Part shown: one piece after another, positions 53,286-62,756 of the stretch
How positions within the stretch are numbered: the stretch's first letter is position 1
Layout of the letters: each line of letters starts with the position of its first letter
The notes under the pieces: generated by a model
The model's database searches: none
The model's input: only the letters and a program-made list of their open reading frames with translations
What the model was told of the DNA's origin: nothing
Assembly: GCF_002742335.1 (NCBI RefSeq)
Contig: NZ_MDGR01000007.1
Coordinates: forward strand, 4,096,501-4,160,500
Direction of reading: 5' to 3'
Length of the DNA: 64,000 bases
Source of the DNA: Reichenbachiella sp. 5M10
GTDB taxonomy: Bacteria; Bacteroidota; Bacteroidia; Cytophagales; Cyclobacteriaceae
Position numbers and translations under genes: made by a program

Positions 53286-54231
53286 GCTTGAAAAGTTGAT
53301 TTGGATAAATAATCGTATAATAAATCACTCCAGCCAAAGTACCGAAGATAATAATCAGTTTGACAACCGTAGGCAAGTCGGTCATTCGTGTCACAAAAGA
53401 CTCCAGAAAACCGGCGATGATAAACAGCGGTACGAGCCCCACCACTATTTTGATACCTCGCTTGGCGCCTCGCTTGAAGGACTCCTTGCGCGTCAGTGTA
53501 CCTGGGAACATGATACTGTTGCCAATGACCAGCCCCCCAGCACCTGCGATCACGATCGACGAGATCTCGATCGCCCCATGTATCCATATCGTCAGTGCAG
53601 AAGTCGCCAACAGGCCCTGCTGATGAAAGAAGTACTGAAAAGCCCCAAGCATAATGCCGTTTCGCATGAGCATAAATGCCGCGCCGACCGACAGCATTAC
53701 CCCATAGGCAAAAACCATGAAGGACACCATGATATTGTTGACGGTAATACCCAAAAACATCGGCATCTGATGAGCCTCTTTGTAGACAGCCATCGGGTCA
53801 CCCTCCTCGATGTTTTGTAGGGTCATGTTGACATATTGATCACCCAAGATGAGCCGAACGAATGTATCGTCCAGCGCCACCGACAAGGCCCCAATCAAAG
53901 CAGAGACCATGAAAATGACAAACGAATAGATCAACTCTCGACGTGAATCATACATCACCTGAGGAAACTCCTCTTTCCAAAAAGTAATGAAGCGACTCTT
54001 AGACTCCTTCTTGTTGCGGTATAGTCTCTGATAGACCACCGATGCGAGCTCGTTGAGATAGGTGTGGGTCTTGGATTGAGGGAAATTGGATCGGACAAAA
54101 GAGAGGTCATCTGTAAGCCGAATATAATAGGCTGTCAACCTATCTGCCGACAGGGTCGTGCGCGCATTCAAACGATCCTCCATCTCCACCCACTCTTTTC
54201 GGTTTAGCTTGATAAACAACGCTTCCTTCAT
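53263..54231 (-). CDS. Stage II sporulation protein M-like membrane protein
   Basis: A 322-residue SpoIIM-family protein. The helical, polar N-terminal part (1-110) begins with MKEALFIKLNRKEWVEMEDR. Then come about six membrane helices (ELIYSFVIFMVSALIGALSV; NIMVSFMVFAYGVMLSVGAA; GLLATSALTIWIHGAIEISS; IVVGLVPLFIIAGFLESFV). In spore formers SpoIIM works with cell-wall hydrolases, but this organism is not a spore former, and the SpoIIM-like form with MoxR and RDD genes is a widespread cluster of unknown role. It is the first gene of the train, divergent from RDD by 112 nt. Confidence 0.9.
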   Translation of the reverse strand: MKEALFIKLNRKEWVEMEDRLNARTTLSADRLTAYYIRLTDDLSFVRSNFPQSKTHTYLNELASVVYQRLYRNKKESKSRFITFWKEEFPQVMYDSRRELIYSFVIFMVSALIGALSVALDDTFVRLILGDQYVNMTLQNIEEGDPMAVYKEAHQMPMFLGITVNNIMVSFMVFAYGVMLSVGAAFMLMRNGIMLGAFQYFFHQQGLLATSALTIWIHGAIEISSIVIAGAGGLVIGNSIMFPGTLTRKESFKRGAKRGIKIVVGLVPLFIIAGFLESFVTRMTDLPTVVKLIIIFGTLAGVIYYTIIYPNQLFKHGKQIRS

Positions 54232-54343
54232 TCTTGATTGGCCTTTTGTCTGTGCGGACGATGAAGCAAATCAACGAAGGCTTTGACAAAGAATAGTTTT
54301 TTTAGATATTGTACAACAGTTCTAGTTTCTAAAGTAAAGCAAT

Positions 54344-55066
54344 ATGTCTCATATAGGTGTTTACACTGCACAAAATATTTTTATTAACTTCAAGATCGCA
54401 GGCATCGGGGACCGCATCGCTGCCTTTTTAATCGACTTGTTGATACTCACTGCCTATGCGATGTTCATCTCGTTCGTCCTATCCACCACCGAATCTTTTG
54501 GCATAGGATCCGTCCTCTATCTGCCCATCCTATTCTACCATCCGCTGTTTGAGTATTTGATGAACGGTCAGAGCCCAGGCAAAAAACAAATGAAGATCCG
54601 TGTACTCAAAGAAGAGGGTGAACCCGTCACAATCTCCTCCATCCTTCTACGTTGGGTACTGAGCCCGATAGACTTCATGATGTCTGGCGGTATAGCCATC
54701 AGCTCGATCATCCTCACCAAACAAGGCCAGCGCCTCGGCGATCTGGCTGGCGGCACCATAGTCGTCAAAGAAAAGAAATTAGAAAACTACGACAAGGCTT
54801 TCATCCGTCACCAAGTCGAGGAAGGCTATGAGCCTGTCTTTCCGGCCGTCAAAGTCCGCTTGGAACAAAAAGACATCGACCTGATCCAAGACGTGCTCCG
54901 CGTTCGTCTCGAACACACCCTCAATGCGCCCGCCGAAAAAATCAGAGCTGTCATGGAAAAGAAACTAGAAATCAACTCTGACCGCTCCACAGTAAATTTT
55001 CTCCACACACTGGTCAAGGACTTCAACTACTACCAAAGCCAAGAAGAAGCCTACAACATCGTATAA
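54344..55066 (+). CDS. RDD family membrane protein with C-terminal extension
   Basis: A 240-residue protein. Residues 1-155 are a normal RDD domain: KIAGIGDRIAAFLIDLLILT with the Arg-Asp-Asp type residues, PLFEYLMNGQSPGKKQMKIR and LRWVLSPIDFMMSGGIA with three membrane helices, then GQRLGDLAGGTIVV. Residues ~160-240 are an extra helical, charged domain (LEQKDIDLIQDVLRVRLEHT, MEKKLEINSDRSTVNFLHTL) that is absent from minimal RDD proteins. It is divergent from the SpoIIM gene and belongs to the same conserved neighbourhood. A transport role is often proposed for RDD proteins but unproven here. Confidence 0.9.
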   Translation: MSHIGVYTAQNIFINFKIAGIGDRIAAFLIDLLILTAYAMFISFVLSTTESFGIGSVLYLPILFYHPLFEYLMNGQSPGKKQMKIRVLKEEGEPVTISSILLRWVLSPIDFMMSGGIAISSIILTKQGQRLGDLAGGTIVVKEKKLENYDKAFIRHQVEEGYEPVFPAVKVRLEQKDIDLIQDVLRVRLEHTLNAPAEKIRAVMEKKLEINSDRSTVNFLHTLVKDFNYYQSQEEAYNIV

Positions 55067-55072
55067 ACAGAA

Positions 55073-55401
55073 CTATTTGACTTTGCTCTCGGCATGAGCA
55101 ATACCTAGGTTGACATAGTACGCGAGCTCTGGCTCTGTGGCAAATCCCTCGGGTGCCACGAAAACCATCTCCTTCATCGGCTTGCCAGTGAAATCCATCG
55201 GACGAACACCCTCCTTCTGCAATTCGATTTGGTCATCGGGAGCCAGCACACGTACACAAAGATCGTCTTTGACGATCCCTACACTCATTTTTCCTCTGTA
55301 AAGAAAACTCAACCCTCCAAACATTTTCTTTTCCGTGATCCGTGCGCCATAGGGGCTAGATGTTGTCTCACTCGTACCGCTGTTTCTTCATTATATGCCA
55401 T
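55073..55401 (-). pseudogene. TfoX N-terminal domain protein, frameshifted
   Basis: The start at ATG 55401 encodes MAYNEETAVRVRQHLAP, the usual opening of a TfoX-N protein, but the frame is then wrong. From about 55350 on, the next frame gives YGARITEKKMFGGLSFLYRG and the rest of the domain to the stop at 55073. One missing base in or next to the GGGG run at 55352-55355 (CCCC on the coding strand) explains both parts; adding one base gives an intact 109-residue protein (329 + 1 = 330 nt). So this is a one-base frameshift in an otherwise well-kept gene, or a sequencing error at a homopolymer. It lies 2 nt after the acetyltransferase stop. Natural slippage cannot be excluded. Confidence 0.8.
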
Positions 55402-55403
55402 GA

Positions 55404-55847
55404 CTATATCATTAGGTGTAAATCGGTGTGCGGGATATCGTCTTCGAGGTACTCTTCAGAACAGACCTTAAAGCCAAACGATTCGTAATATTTCGTCAGA
55501 TGAGATTGCCCTTGTACATAGATTTCTTTGGCTCCCTCGACACCATGAATTCGTGCCATGGCAGCTCGTATCAGGTCTCCAGCGAGCCCTTTGCTCCGAT
55601 AGCGTACATCCGTGACGATCCTCCCTATCCCGTACACCCCTGGATCACGTAGGTAGGTGCGCAAGTAAGCCGCCAGCTTCTCGCCATCATAAAGCATGAA
55701 ATGATCAGACACCTTATCCAGATCACTCAGTTCTGGATAAGGGCAGTTTTGCTCCACGACGAACACATCCACCCGGAGTTTGAGTAGCTGATACAGCTCC
55801 GTGGTGTTCAGTTCTTCAAATGTTTTGATACCTAATTGATAGTTCAT
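55404..55847 (-). CDS. GNAT-family N-acetyltransferase, ElaA-like
   Basis: A 147-residue GNAT protein from ATG 55847. The frame stays open to 55973, but that extension has no similarity to the family and is skipped. ElaA features are clear: LYQLLKLRVDVFVVEQNCPY, the DHFMLYDGEKLAAYLRTYL strand, the acetyl-CoA loop IGRIVTDVRYRSKGLAGDLI, and QSHLTKYYESFGFKVCSEEY at the end. The natural substrate of ElaA proteins is not known. It is followed by the TfoX-like gene, 2 nt away, so the two were probably one transcript. Confidence 0.93.
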   Translation of the reverse strand: MNYQLGIKTFEELNTTELYQLLKLRVDVFVVEQNCPYPELSDLDKVSDHFMLYDGEKLAAYLRTYLRDPGVYGIGRIVTDVRYRSKGLAGDLIRAAMARIHGVEGAKEIYVQGQSHLTKYYESFGFKVCSEEYLEDDIPHTDLHLMI

Positions 55848-56042
55848 AATCGATCTCCCCGAGGGGCGGTTTGTTTGCTCACGACCTGGATATCGCTGGG
55901 GCGTAAATCTCCACAAAAACCAGCTAAAAGCCAATATAGCCCTCGCTTGCCACCAGAGCTGTATGCAAAACATCCTTCGAGAACTCTAGTCATAGGCTTC
56001 ACCACATGAAGATACTACTGAGGAAAAATCAAAAGTATACAC

Positions 56043-59000
56043 TCACAGCTCCCCTCCCAGCACCACGGTTTCTTTGATCACTTGCTTGTTGCCGCTGGGG
56101 TCATACACCTCAGCAAAAACAATGTAGTACCCTATAGGTGCCAAATCGCCTGCATCCGTCGTACCATCCCAAGTCACAAAGCCTGTCATAGAAAGCAATT
56201 GGTTCTCGGCAAGTGCTCTGATCGGGCGACCGTGCGTATCAAATACGGAGATATTGGCAAAGCCTCCCGGCTGATCCAGTACATAACGGATCGTCGTGAA
56301 GTCGGGCTGCCCCATAGTATTGGGCATGAAAACCTTCGGCTCTACTACCAGTTGACCTTGCCCTGCTCCTGCCTCGGTGTACTGAGAGTTTTGCCGTCCA
56401 GGCGTAGCATAAAATGCCGTGCTGGCTGCTGAGTGCCAACTGTTAGGGTCATTGGACGGAGCATCGTAGGCAATTCGCTCTAGGCTCACCCCTTCTTCAC
56501 TGTCCAACAAACGCGAATGATAATCCTCCCTGTATGCAAAATAATCCACGGTTTGCCCGACTGCATCGATCAGCGTCACTTCACCATCGCCATCGTTGTA
56601 GGCAGGGAAACTAGCCATCTCAAAGTAAGCCGATTCATCCCCCGACGGATACTGCGCAGCTAGCACCAGAGGGTCAGCCGTCAGCACCACAAAAGTCGAT
56701 GGCTCGACCAACCGATGATCAGTGGTGATCACTTTGGAGGTGATGCCCTCTCCTGATCCGCTGGCGAGCACCCAGTTTTGCAAGTCGATCACCTTGTCCG
56801 AATGATTATAGATCTCCACAAAATCCACTCCACCTGATTCGGGATTGAATAAGACTTCGTTGATCAAAACATCCAAACTATCCGCCAACTCTGGGACTTG
56901 TACGATGATTTGTCCAGCCTCCAAAGAGACAAGGTTACCGACGCAGTCTTTGACTCCAGACACAGTCAATGCATATTGTTGACGTGGTTGCAACTCCTCC
57001 AATAATGTGACGGTCATGCTCCGACTACCTGGAAGCACCAGCTCCGCCGATTCGATGACTCGATTCGGGTCGAAAACCATGTACTCCAACAGACCTCCCA
57101 TCGTCGGGTATAGTTTTTCATCCCAAGTGATCTCTATCTGCTGATTGCCTTCCCATACCGCCGATACGATCTCTGGTCCCCTGTGGTCAGGGTTTTCAGC
57201 CGATTGGGAATTGGCCATTCCTGGTGTGCCACCTATCTCCTGAGACCCTGTCCAATTCCTTTCTTCTCCACAAAAATTCGCCACGTCTACCATCTCCAAA
57301 CTCAGCCCCGTATGCTCCTCCACACCATACCAGTCGTCCGTATAACTTGTCGAAAACACCAGCTCATCCCCTGCATAGATAGACAAGGTCTCCCCTCCAT
57401 TGTTGAGTGTCAACCATGAAGAAAGACTCCCTACATTTTGAGCAAGGAAACTCGAGGGCTTAGCCGCCAGCAATATATACTCGCCAGGCTCAACCTCCCC
57501 AGACTCAAAGGTTGTTTGGCCATTGCCATCCTTCCAAACCAAGCCCGTCAGCTTCAACGACTGTTCAGAGGCATTGTACAATTCTATGTACTCCTCTTGA
57601 TCCGCAGTGGGAGCCGCCATGATCTCAGTAATAATCAGCTCACCGTACTGCGGTAGATACGGCATTTCGTAGCTGAAATTAACCGTAGTGTCCTTGATTT
57701 GATTTTGGGACAAGTCGTGTAGCGAATGTATCATCAGTGAATACTCCTGCTCTCCAATCGGGGATCCCAATGTGAGTATTACCGCTGTGTCTTGCGCCAG
57801 ATAAGTCGCTTGACCCCAAGCCAGTTCAGACGATTCATAATAGCCCAAAAACTCCGCAGCACTTTCATCCATCGGTTCGGAAAAATGGATGGAAAGCGTC
57901 TCAGCATCAAGAAGCCGTACTGTCTCCACGGTTGGTGCCCTGCGGTCTATCTTCACCGCTACACTATGCCCTGGCATGAGATTTCCAAACTGATTTTGGA
58001 GTACAGACCAGCCAATCAAATACAGCTGATCGGCTCTAAATTCCTCTTCAAAAACCAATTGCAAAACATGCGAGTCTTCTGAACTCACGACCACCGCCAC
58101 AGGCTGTATGTCTGCATTGAGCCAAAAATCCTCCTGGCTCACCGCGTCAAATGTGGTCTCAAACGTAAGTGCAATTGTATGGTTATTTTGAATTACAGCA
58201 TTTTCCAATCTTGGATCAAACACAAACTGACAACTCCCCGTTTGCAGCACTTGACCCTCCACACTTCTTAGCGCTGAAAAAAGCAATTCATAAGACGTAC
58301 CTGCCTCCATCCCCCCAGACAAATACAATGTCACAAACCTACCTACTGACGCTACAGAATCGACATCCAACGCGACTAAATCAAAATGCAACGGTTCGTC
58401 AAAGGACGTTCCCAACACCTGATTAAACTCCAAACGAACCTCATCCGCCGCTAAAACCTCAACTCCACTCAATCGAAAAGGGCCATGGTCTAATGCCAGC
58501 ATGAGCGGGTCAGTCATGGTGTTGCCTCGCTGATCAGCCAAACCCGCTACTCCCAATTCATACACTTCACTATTGAATGTCTCCTCCGCAAAATAAAGTG
58601 TTACTTGCCGGGCAAACTCACGCTCAACAACTGCTTTTGACGGAACCAAACCCAGTGCCTCCAGATGATAATGGTCGACCACTGCAGCCAGAGCAGTGTC
58701 CAAGGGCTCATGAAATAGAAGCACTATCTCGCTTGGAGATTTGACATAGGCACTGTCTAGCTGTGGTGGTACCTCATCATAGACAAAAGACCGACGGATA
58801 CGGGTTTTGATCACATTGTCAAACTGATCTGCTACTTGATCTATCAAAAGATCATATATCACCTCTGACTCAAACACTTCATCGAACTCCAGCCTCACTG
58901 TTTTCATTGCTGTATCTAGCTCGGCATAGTCTGGATAGTGGTCTTCGTACTCATAGTGATCCAATGTCACGGCACTCTGTTGCTCCACCTTTTCGGTAAA

Positions 59001-61334
59001 CCGGCATAACAAAGTCCGCTCATCAAGCACCTCCAAGGTGTCGACCTTAGGAGGAGCCGTATCGTAGACCAATGTCGCCGACGAACGAGGTAAACTCTCC
59101 CCTTCTTCGTCTACCAACCCTTCGGCATACAACGTCAACAGTTTGTTTTCATCAAGGCTTGTCTGAAAAATCAAATGGACCTGTAGCGTGTCATTCTTGT
59201 TGGCAAACACAGAAATCGGCCCTAGCTCCTCGCCTCCCAACCCATAGTGACTAGGGTCAAGCATGCTTTCTCTCTGAAGAGGAAATTCAAACGCCAACAA
59301 CAGATGATGACCCCCCAGCACCCAAACCGTATCAAGACTGGCCCGGTAGGAGAATGTACGATCATAAGAATCGGCAGAAACGTTACCTGCCAAATCAGAC
59401 AGCCCATGAGCAGTCACATCATAGGTCAAATCAGGAACAAAAGGTGCCTCAAAATGCAAATGGACTACAGTAGGCGTTCTATCATCTTGACTCAGCACTG
59501 ATGGGCTGCCTATACCGAACGTCGCTACAAAATTATCCTCCGAAACACCCTCCAAATCTAGCTCCTCATCAAAAACCAACTGCAATTCAGTATCCGACAC
59601 TACGATCACCTCTTCCAAAACAGGCGGCTCTACATCATAAGTCTCGCTGAGCATATTCACTTCCAGCTCATTACCCGCACAATCTTCAGCGCCAGCAATC
59701 GTCAAGGTATATGTCGTGCCACTCACCAAGCTTGGCATGACTCCTAACGTTGCCCCAAAGTAAGAAGGAGATACGCTGCCTATGGTACTACCCTGATTCA
59801 AGGCATAGGTAGCCATAGACAAAGATTGCTCGTCCATCGGTTCGTCAAAAGTTAGCTCTAAGCTCCTCTCATCTATAATGTCCAAAGCAATAAGATTAGG
59901 GCTAGTCGTATCGGGACTATCGTCCAAAACCGAATTTTGTTGACCAGGTGACCCTCCATCCATATGTCTAGAAGCTGTCCAGTTCGCGGAGTAGTTACAA
60001 GCCAGATACGGATTGATTTGCTCCAAGGAGAACCCACCATCATCCTTGGTCTCATCATGATACCAACGCGTAGAGTAAGTCAAAGAATCCACTACATTTC
60101 CTAAATTGTCAAGGAGCGTGAGTCTCATGCCACCATTTGTCAGCGCAGGAAAAGAAGCCACCGTCACCACGTCTCCGAAATCCTCAAACTCAGTCAGGTT
60201 AGAATCATCTGTCACGATTACATAAGCCCCCGATTCGAGGGTAAAACCTTCCAAAGCATTTCCATTCAAAGTGAAGTTCTCAACTTTAATCGCTTGATCT
60301 GATGTATTCAACAATTCGATGAATTCTTCGTCTGGAAGTCCCGTCGCTGAAGGATTAAAATCCGCATAAATCTCGTTGATGACAATATCTCGAAAAGCTG
60401 TGGCAGTCTCGATGCTGATAGGCTGCTCTACTTCGCTCAAGGTCTCGTCTTGATCGACGTTGCTGATGTTGTTAATTGTTAGGATATAATCGTTGTTGCT
60501 GAAGTCATCGGCGAAGGTGAGTAGCACTTGATCGGGATTACTGGCATCCATGAGGGCTGATGATGGGGTAGCATACCCGTTGCTCAACGTGTAGTTGCCA
60601 ACCGATTCGGCAGAAGTCGCATCCAAACCCTGCGTGAAATGCAGTCTTAGGGACTGACTACCCTCGACATCTACACTAGCCAATCCAAAAGGCGGATCAA
60701 ATGCTGAGACACCCACATCATCAAAATAAAAATTATATCTATTCGTCTTGGTATGAAAAACCACAAATCCGAAATAAGCTGTCGCAGCATAAGTATTGTC
60801 TACAAATTCGTCCCCTTCAGAAACAAAAGCTGTACCTCCCATGGGGTCGCACCAAACGGACCATGTGCCCAAGGCATCCCGCATGACTTTGATTCGCGCG
60901 AGCACCTCTCCTGAAAACTTCGTAGATCCGCTAAAAAGCAAACTTGACGAACTCCCATCCTGCCTATAAAAATCAATTTCATCCTCTCCACTTTGACCGA
61001 TCTGGATGTAGTACCCCTTGAGCTCTCCTTCCAGGTTCGATTCGTCTGAGACTAGATATATTCTGCTTTTGTTGCTGCCAGATGGAGCCAAGCGCATATC
61101 CACCAGAAACGTCCACTCCGTGTAATCCATCACGGTGTTGGGTGTAGAAAGGTGGAGCGTTTCGGTAATATCCGGACCATATGAGTGGAGTTGACCGCTT
61201 TCGATCTCAAACGCTGTGATGTCCCCAGACCAAGCGGGGTTGCTGGCGAAATCTCCATCCGAAAAGTCCTCTGTGATTTGCGAAAAAGCGTGCAGACTCA
61301 TCACGAGAAAGCACAAGAGTAGGGTTGGTCTCAT
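56043..61334 (-). CDS. Giant secreted protein with lamin-tail and Ig-like domains
   Basis: A 1763-residue protein with signal peptide MRPTLLLCFLVMSLHAFS (cut before QI). Order of parts: a laminin/concanavalin-like jelly roll (about 20-215), then an Ig-like domain, lamin-tail domain 1 near 315 (INEIYADFNPSATGLPDEEF), many SbsA/Ig-like repeats (about 480-1220, each with a 'D-x-x-x-LxLxFDEPxD' theme such as SLELTFDEPMD, ELQLVFDEELD, TLSIHFSEPMD), lamin-tail domain 2 near 1230 (ITEIMAAPTADQEEYIELYN), lamin-tail domain 3 near 1490 (INEVLFNPESGGVDFVEIYN), and a FlgD/T9SS-like C-terminal Ig fold near 1680 (TTIRYVLDQPGGFANISVFD). It is a surface or released protein, perhaps adhesive. It follows the TonB-like gene by 102 nt on the same strand. 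Confidence 0.88.
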   Translation of the reverse strand: MRPTLLLCFLVMSLHAFSQITEDFSDGDFASNPAWSGDITAFEIESGQLHSYGPDITETLHLSTPNTVMDYTEWTFLVDMRLAPSGSNKSRIYLVSDESNLEGELKGYYIQIGQSGEDEIDFYRQDGSSSSLLFSGSTKFSGEVLARIKVMRDALGTWSVWCDPMGGTAFVSEGDEFVDNTYAATAYFGFVVFHTKTNRYNFYFDDVGVSAFDPPFGLASVDVEGSQSLRLHFTQGLDATSAESVGNYTLSNGYATPSSALMDASNPDQVLLTFADDFSNNDYILTINNISNVDQDETLSEVEQPISIETATAFRDIVINEIYADFNPSATGLPDEEFIELLNTSDQAIKVENFTLNGNALEGFTLESGAYVIVTDDSNLTEFEDFGDVVTVASFPALTNGGMRLTLLDNLGNVVDSLTYSTRWYHDETKDDGGFSLEQINPYLACNYSANWTASRHMDGGSPGQQNSVLDDSPDTTSPNLIALDIIDERSLELTFDEPMDEQSLSMATYALNQGSTIGSVSPSYFGATLGVMPSLVSGTTYTLTIAGAEDCAGNELEVNMLSETYDVEPPVLEEVIVVSDTELQLVFDEELDLEGVSEDNFVATFGIGSPSVLSQDDRTPTVVHLHFEAPFVPDLTYDVTAHGLSDLAGNVSADSYDRTFSYRASLDTVWVLGGHHLLLAFEFPLQRESMLDPSHYGLGGEELGPISVFANKNDTLQVHLIFQTSLDENKLLTLYAEGLVDEEGESLPRSSATLVYDTAPPKVDTLEVLDERTLLCRFTEKVEQQSAVTLDHYEYEDHYPDYAELDTAMKTVRLEFDEVFESEVIYDLLIDQVADQFDNVIKTRIRRSFVYDEVPPQLDSAYVKSPSEIVLLFHEPLDTALAAVVDHYHLEALGLVPSKAVVEREFARQVTLYFAEETFNSEVYELGVAGLADQRGNTMTDPLMLALDHGPFRLSGVEVLAADEVRLEFNQVLGTSFDEPLHFDLVALDVDSVASVGRFVTLYLSGGMEAGTSYELLFSALRSVEGQVLQTGSCQFVFDPRLENAVIQNNHTIALTFETTFDAVSQEDFWLNADIQPVAVVVSSEDSHVLQLVFEEEFRADQLYLIGWSVLQNQFGNLMPGHSVAVKIDRRAPTVETVRLLDAETLSIHFSEPMDESAAEFLGYYESSELAWGQATYLAQDTAVILTLGSPIGEQEYSLMIHSLHDLSQNQIKDTTVNFSYEMPYLPQYGELIITEIMAAPTADQEEYIELYNASEQSLKLTGLVWKDGNGQTTFESGEVEPGEYILLAAKPSSFLAQNVGSLSSWLTLNNGGETLSIYAGDELVFSTSYTDDWYGVEEHTGLSLEMVDVANFCGEERNWTGSQEIGGTPGMANSQSAENPDHRGPEIVSAVWEGNQQIEITWDEKLYPTMGGLLEYMVFDPNRVIESAELVLPGSRSMTVTLLEELQPRQQYALTVSGVKDCVGNLVSLEAGQIIVQVPELADSLDVLINEVLFNPESGGVDFVEIYNHSDKVIDLQNWVLASGSGEGITSKVITTDHRLVEPSTFVVLTADPLVLAAQYPSGDESAYFEMASFPAYNDGDGEVTLIDAVGQTVDYFAYREDYHSRLLDSEEGVSLERIAYDAPSNDPNSWHSAASTAFYATPGRQNSQYTEAGAGQGQLVVEPKVFMPNTMGQPDFTTIRYVLDQPGGFANISVFDTHGRPIRALAENQLLSMTGFVTWDGTTDAGDLAPIGYYIVFAEVYDPSGNKQVIKETVVLGGEL

Positions 61335-61360
61335 GGTCTTGTGGGTTGGTTATGAACTGA

Positions 61361-61380
61361 TTCGTATTACAAAATACGAA
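61361..61380. promoter_or_regulatory. 8-bp inverted repeat upstream of the giant surface protein
   Basis: TTCGTATT (61361-61368) and AATACGAA (61373-61380) are perfect complements around ACAA, 27 nt before the ATG of the giant gene. It could be an operator or an mRNA hairpin near the start. No T-run follows. Confidence 0.4.
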
Positions 61381-61436
61381 ATTCATGTTCAATCCACAAC
61401 ACCTTAAAGACGCGATTCAGCCGGACCCACGGCTCT

Positions 61437-62756
61437 TTATTCCAAACTAAACTTGATGCGCAAGGTGATGACATCCTCGACAGATTGGTTGTCCCGAATC
61501 GATGGCTTCCAAGATGGCCCTTCCGTAATCAGGCGAATGGCCTCCTCATCACAGCCATAGCCTAAGCCTTTTTTGATCACAATATCGGATACATTACCAT
61601 AGCTGTCTACTGTAAACCGTACGGTGACTTTTCCTTCGACCTGCAGCTCTTTCGCTGCGACAGGGTAGCGTAGGTTTTCCTTTATATATCTTTTGTATTT
61701 CAAAAAACCATCAACGGGAGTTGCACCTGCGTCAGGCTTAGGGCGAGACTCACCATAGCCAATCACCACTACTTCATCGAGAGCGGCCATGTCGGTTTCC
61801 ATGACTGCAAGGATTGTGTCATTCGCGCCTATCCTGATCTGTTCGCTCGAATAGCCAATAAAGTTCACCTCCAGCGTCTCCCCCTCATGGGCATTCGACA
61901 CTTCAAACCGTCCTTCGATATCCGTGACTGTTCCTTCGCCGGTTTCTTTAATCCAAACTGTCGCACCCGGAATATCCTCTCCGTCGGATCCTACGACCTT
62001 GCCATAAACCGTTTTGCTACTGTAGCTCCCATCAGACGTAGCGACGGATTGTCGCTTTTTCATTCGCGCAGCTAAGGCTGGCTGAGAACTCATCGCCATA
62101 GATTCTTCTGCTGCCTGATTGATTGGTACTACGTCCTCTTCGACAGAATACACGGTTTCTGCCAATTCTTCATCAGCCAAAGAAGGGCTCTCTTCTTGTT
62201 CTGGCATGGGTTGACCCTCTGTTTCTACAGCTATCTCTAGCATGTCCTGCTTAGGTGTTTCCTTTGGAGGAGAAACCTTATGCTTAGGAGTCGGGGCTAC
62301 TATTTTCTTACTCGGCTCAACTGCTTCTATTTCTTCGGTCACAGGTTTCGAGAGAGGTGGTTGGGCTTGTTCCTTTTCTGGTTTCACTGGAGTATCTTCC
62401 TTCATGACGATAGTGTCTTCCTCCCTGAGCGTATCCATCACCATCCATATCGAAAACGACCCCATGAGCAACAACGCCACTGCAGCAGCTATCCGCATAG
62501 GATTTTTCCATATCGGCACACCCTTGGCGTCTGACTTGGCCATTGCCAAACGCTCAACCAGGGCCGCTACATCCTTTTCCATCTCTACGGACACAGATTC
62601 ATAGCCTCTCATGGCCTCCGCCTCAAAGGGATGATCCAGCAGATAGCGCTCTACTGCATGTCGCATCTCTGGTGAGAGCTCGTCGCGTAGATATTGTTGC
62701 ATCAGTGCAGGTGTCAGTTCTGACAGAGGTTCGATATGTGGACGGTCTTTATTCAC
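61437..62756 (-). CDS. Anti-sigma-like / CarboxypepD_reg / TonB C-terminal hybrid protein
   Basis: A 439-residue protein with an unusual set of parts. Residues 1-85 are a helical cytosolic part like anti-sigma factors (LTPALMQQYLRDELSPEMRH). A single membrane helix lies at about 88-108 (RIAAAVALLLMGSFSIWMVM). A Pro/Glu/Lys-rich spacer follows (to ~240), then a CarboxypepD_reg-like domain (about 250-330: YGKVVGSDGEDIPGATVWIK, FIGYSSEQIRIG) ending in LDEVVVIGYGES, which is the motif found at SusC TonB boxes. A TonB C-terminal domain ends the protein (YPVAAKELQVEGKVTVRFTV). The start is GTG and overlaps the sigma-factor stop by 8 nt, so it likely controls that sigma factor. Confidence 0.85.
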   Translation of the reverse strand: MNKDRPHIEPLSELTPALMQQYLRDELSPEMRHAVERYLLDHPFEAEAMRGYESVSVEMEKDVAALVERLAMAKSDAKGVPIWKNPMRIAAAVALLLMGSFSIWMVMDTLREEDTIVMKEDTPVKPEKEQAQPPLSKPVTEEIEAVEPSKKIVAPTPKHKVSPPKETPKQDMLEIAVETEGQPMPEQEESPSLADEELAETVYSVEEDVVPINQAAEESMAMSSQPALAARMKKRQSVATSDGSYSSKTVYGKVVGSDGEDIPGATVWIKETGEGTVTDIEGRFEVSNAHEGETLEVNFIGYSSEQIRIGANDTILAVMETDMAALDEVVVIGYGESRPKPDAGATPVDGFLKYKRYIKENLRYPVAAKELQVEGKVTVRFTVDSYGNVSDIVIKKGLGYGCDEEAIRLITEGPSWKPSIRDNQSVEDVITLRIKFSLE

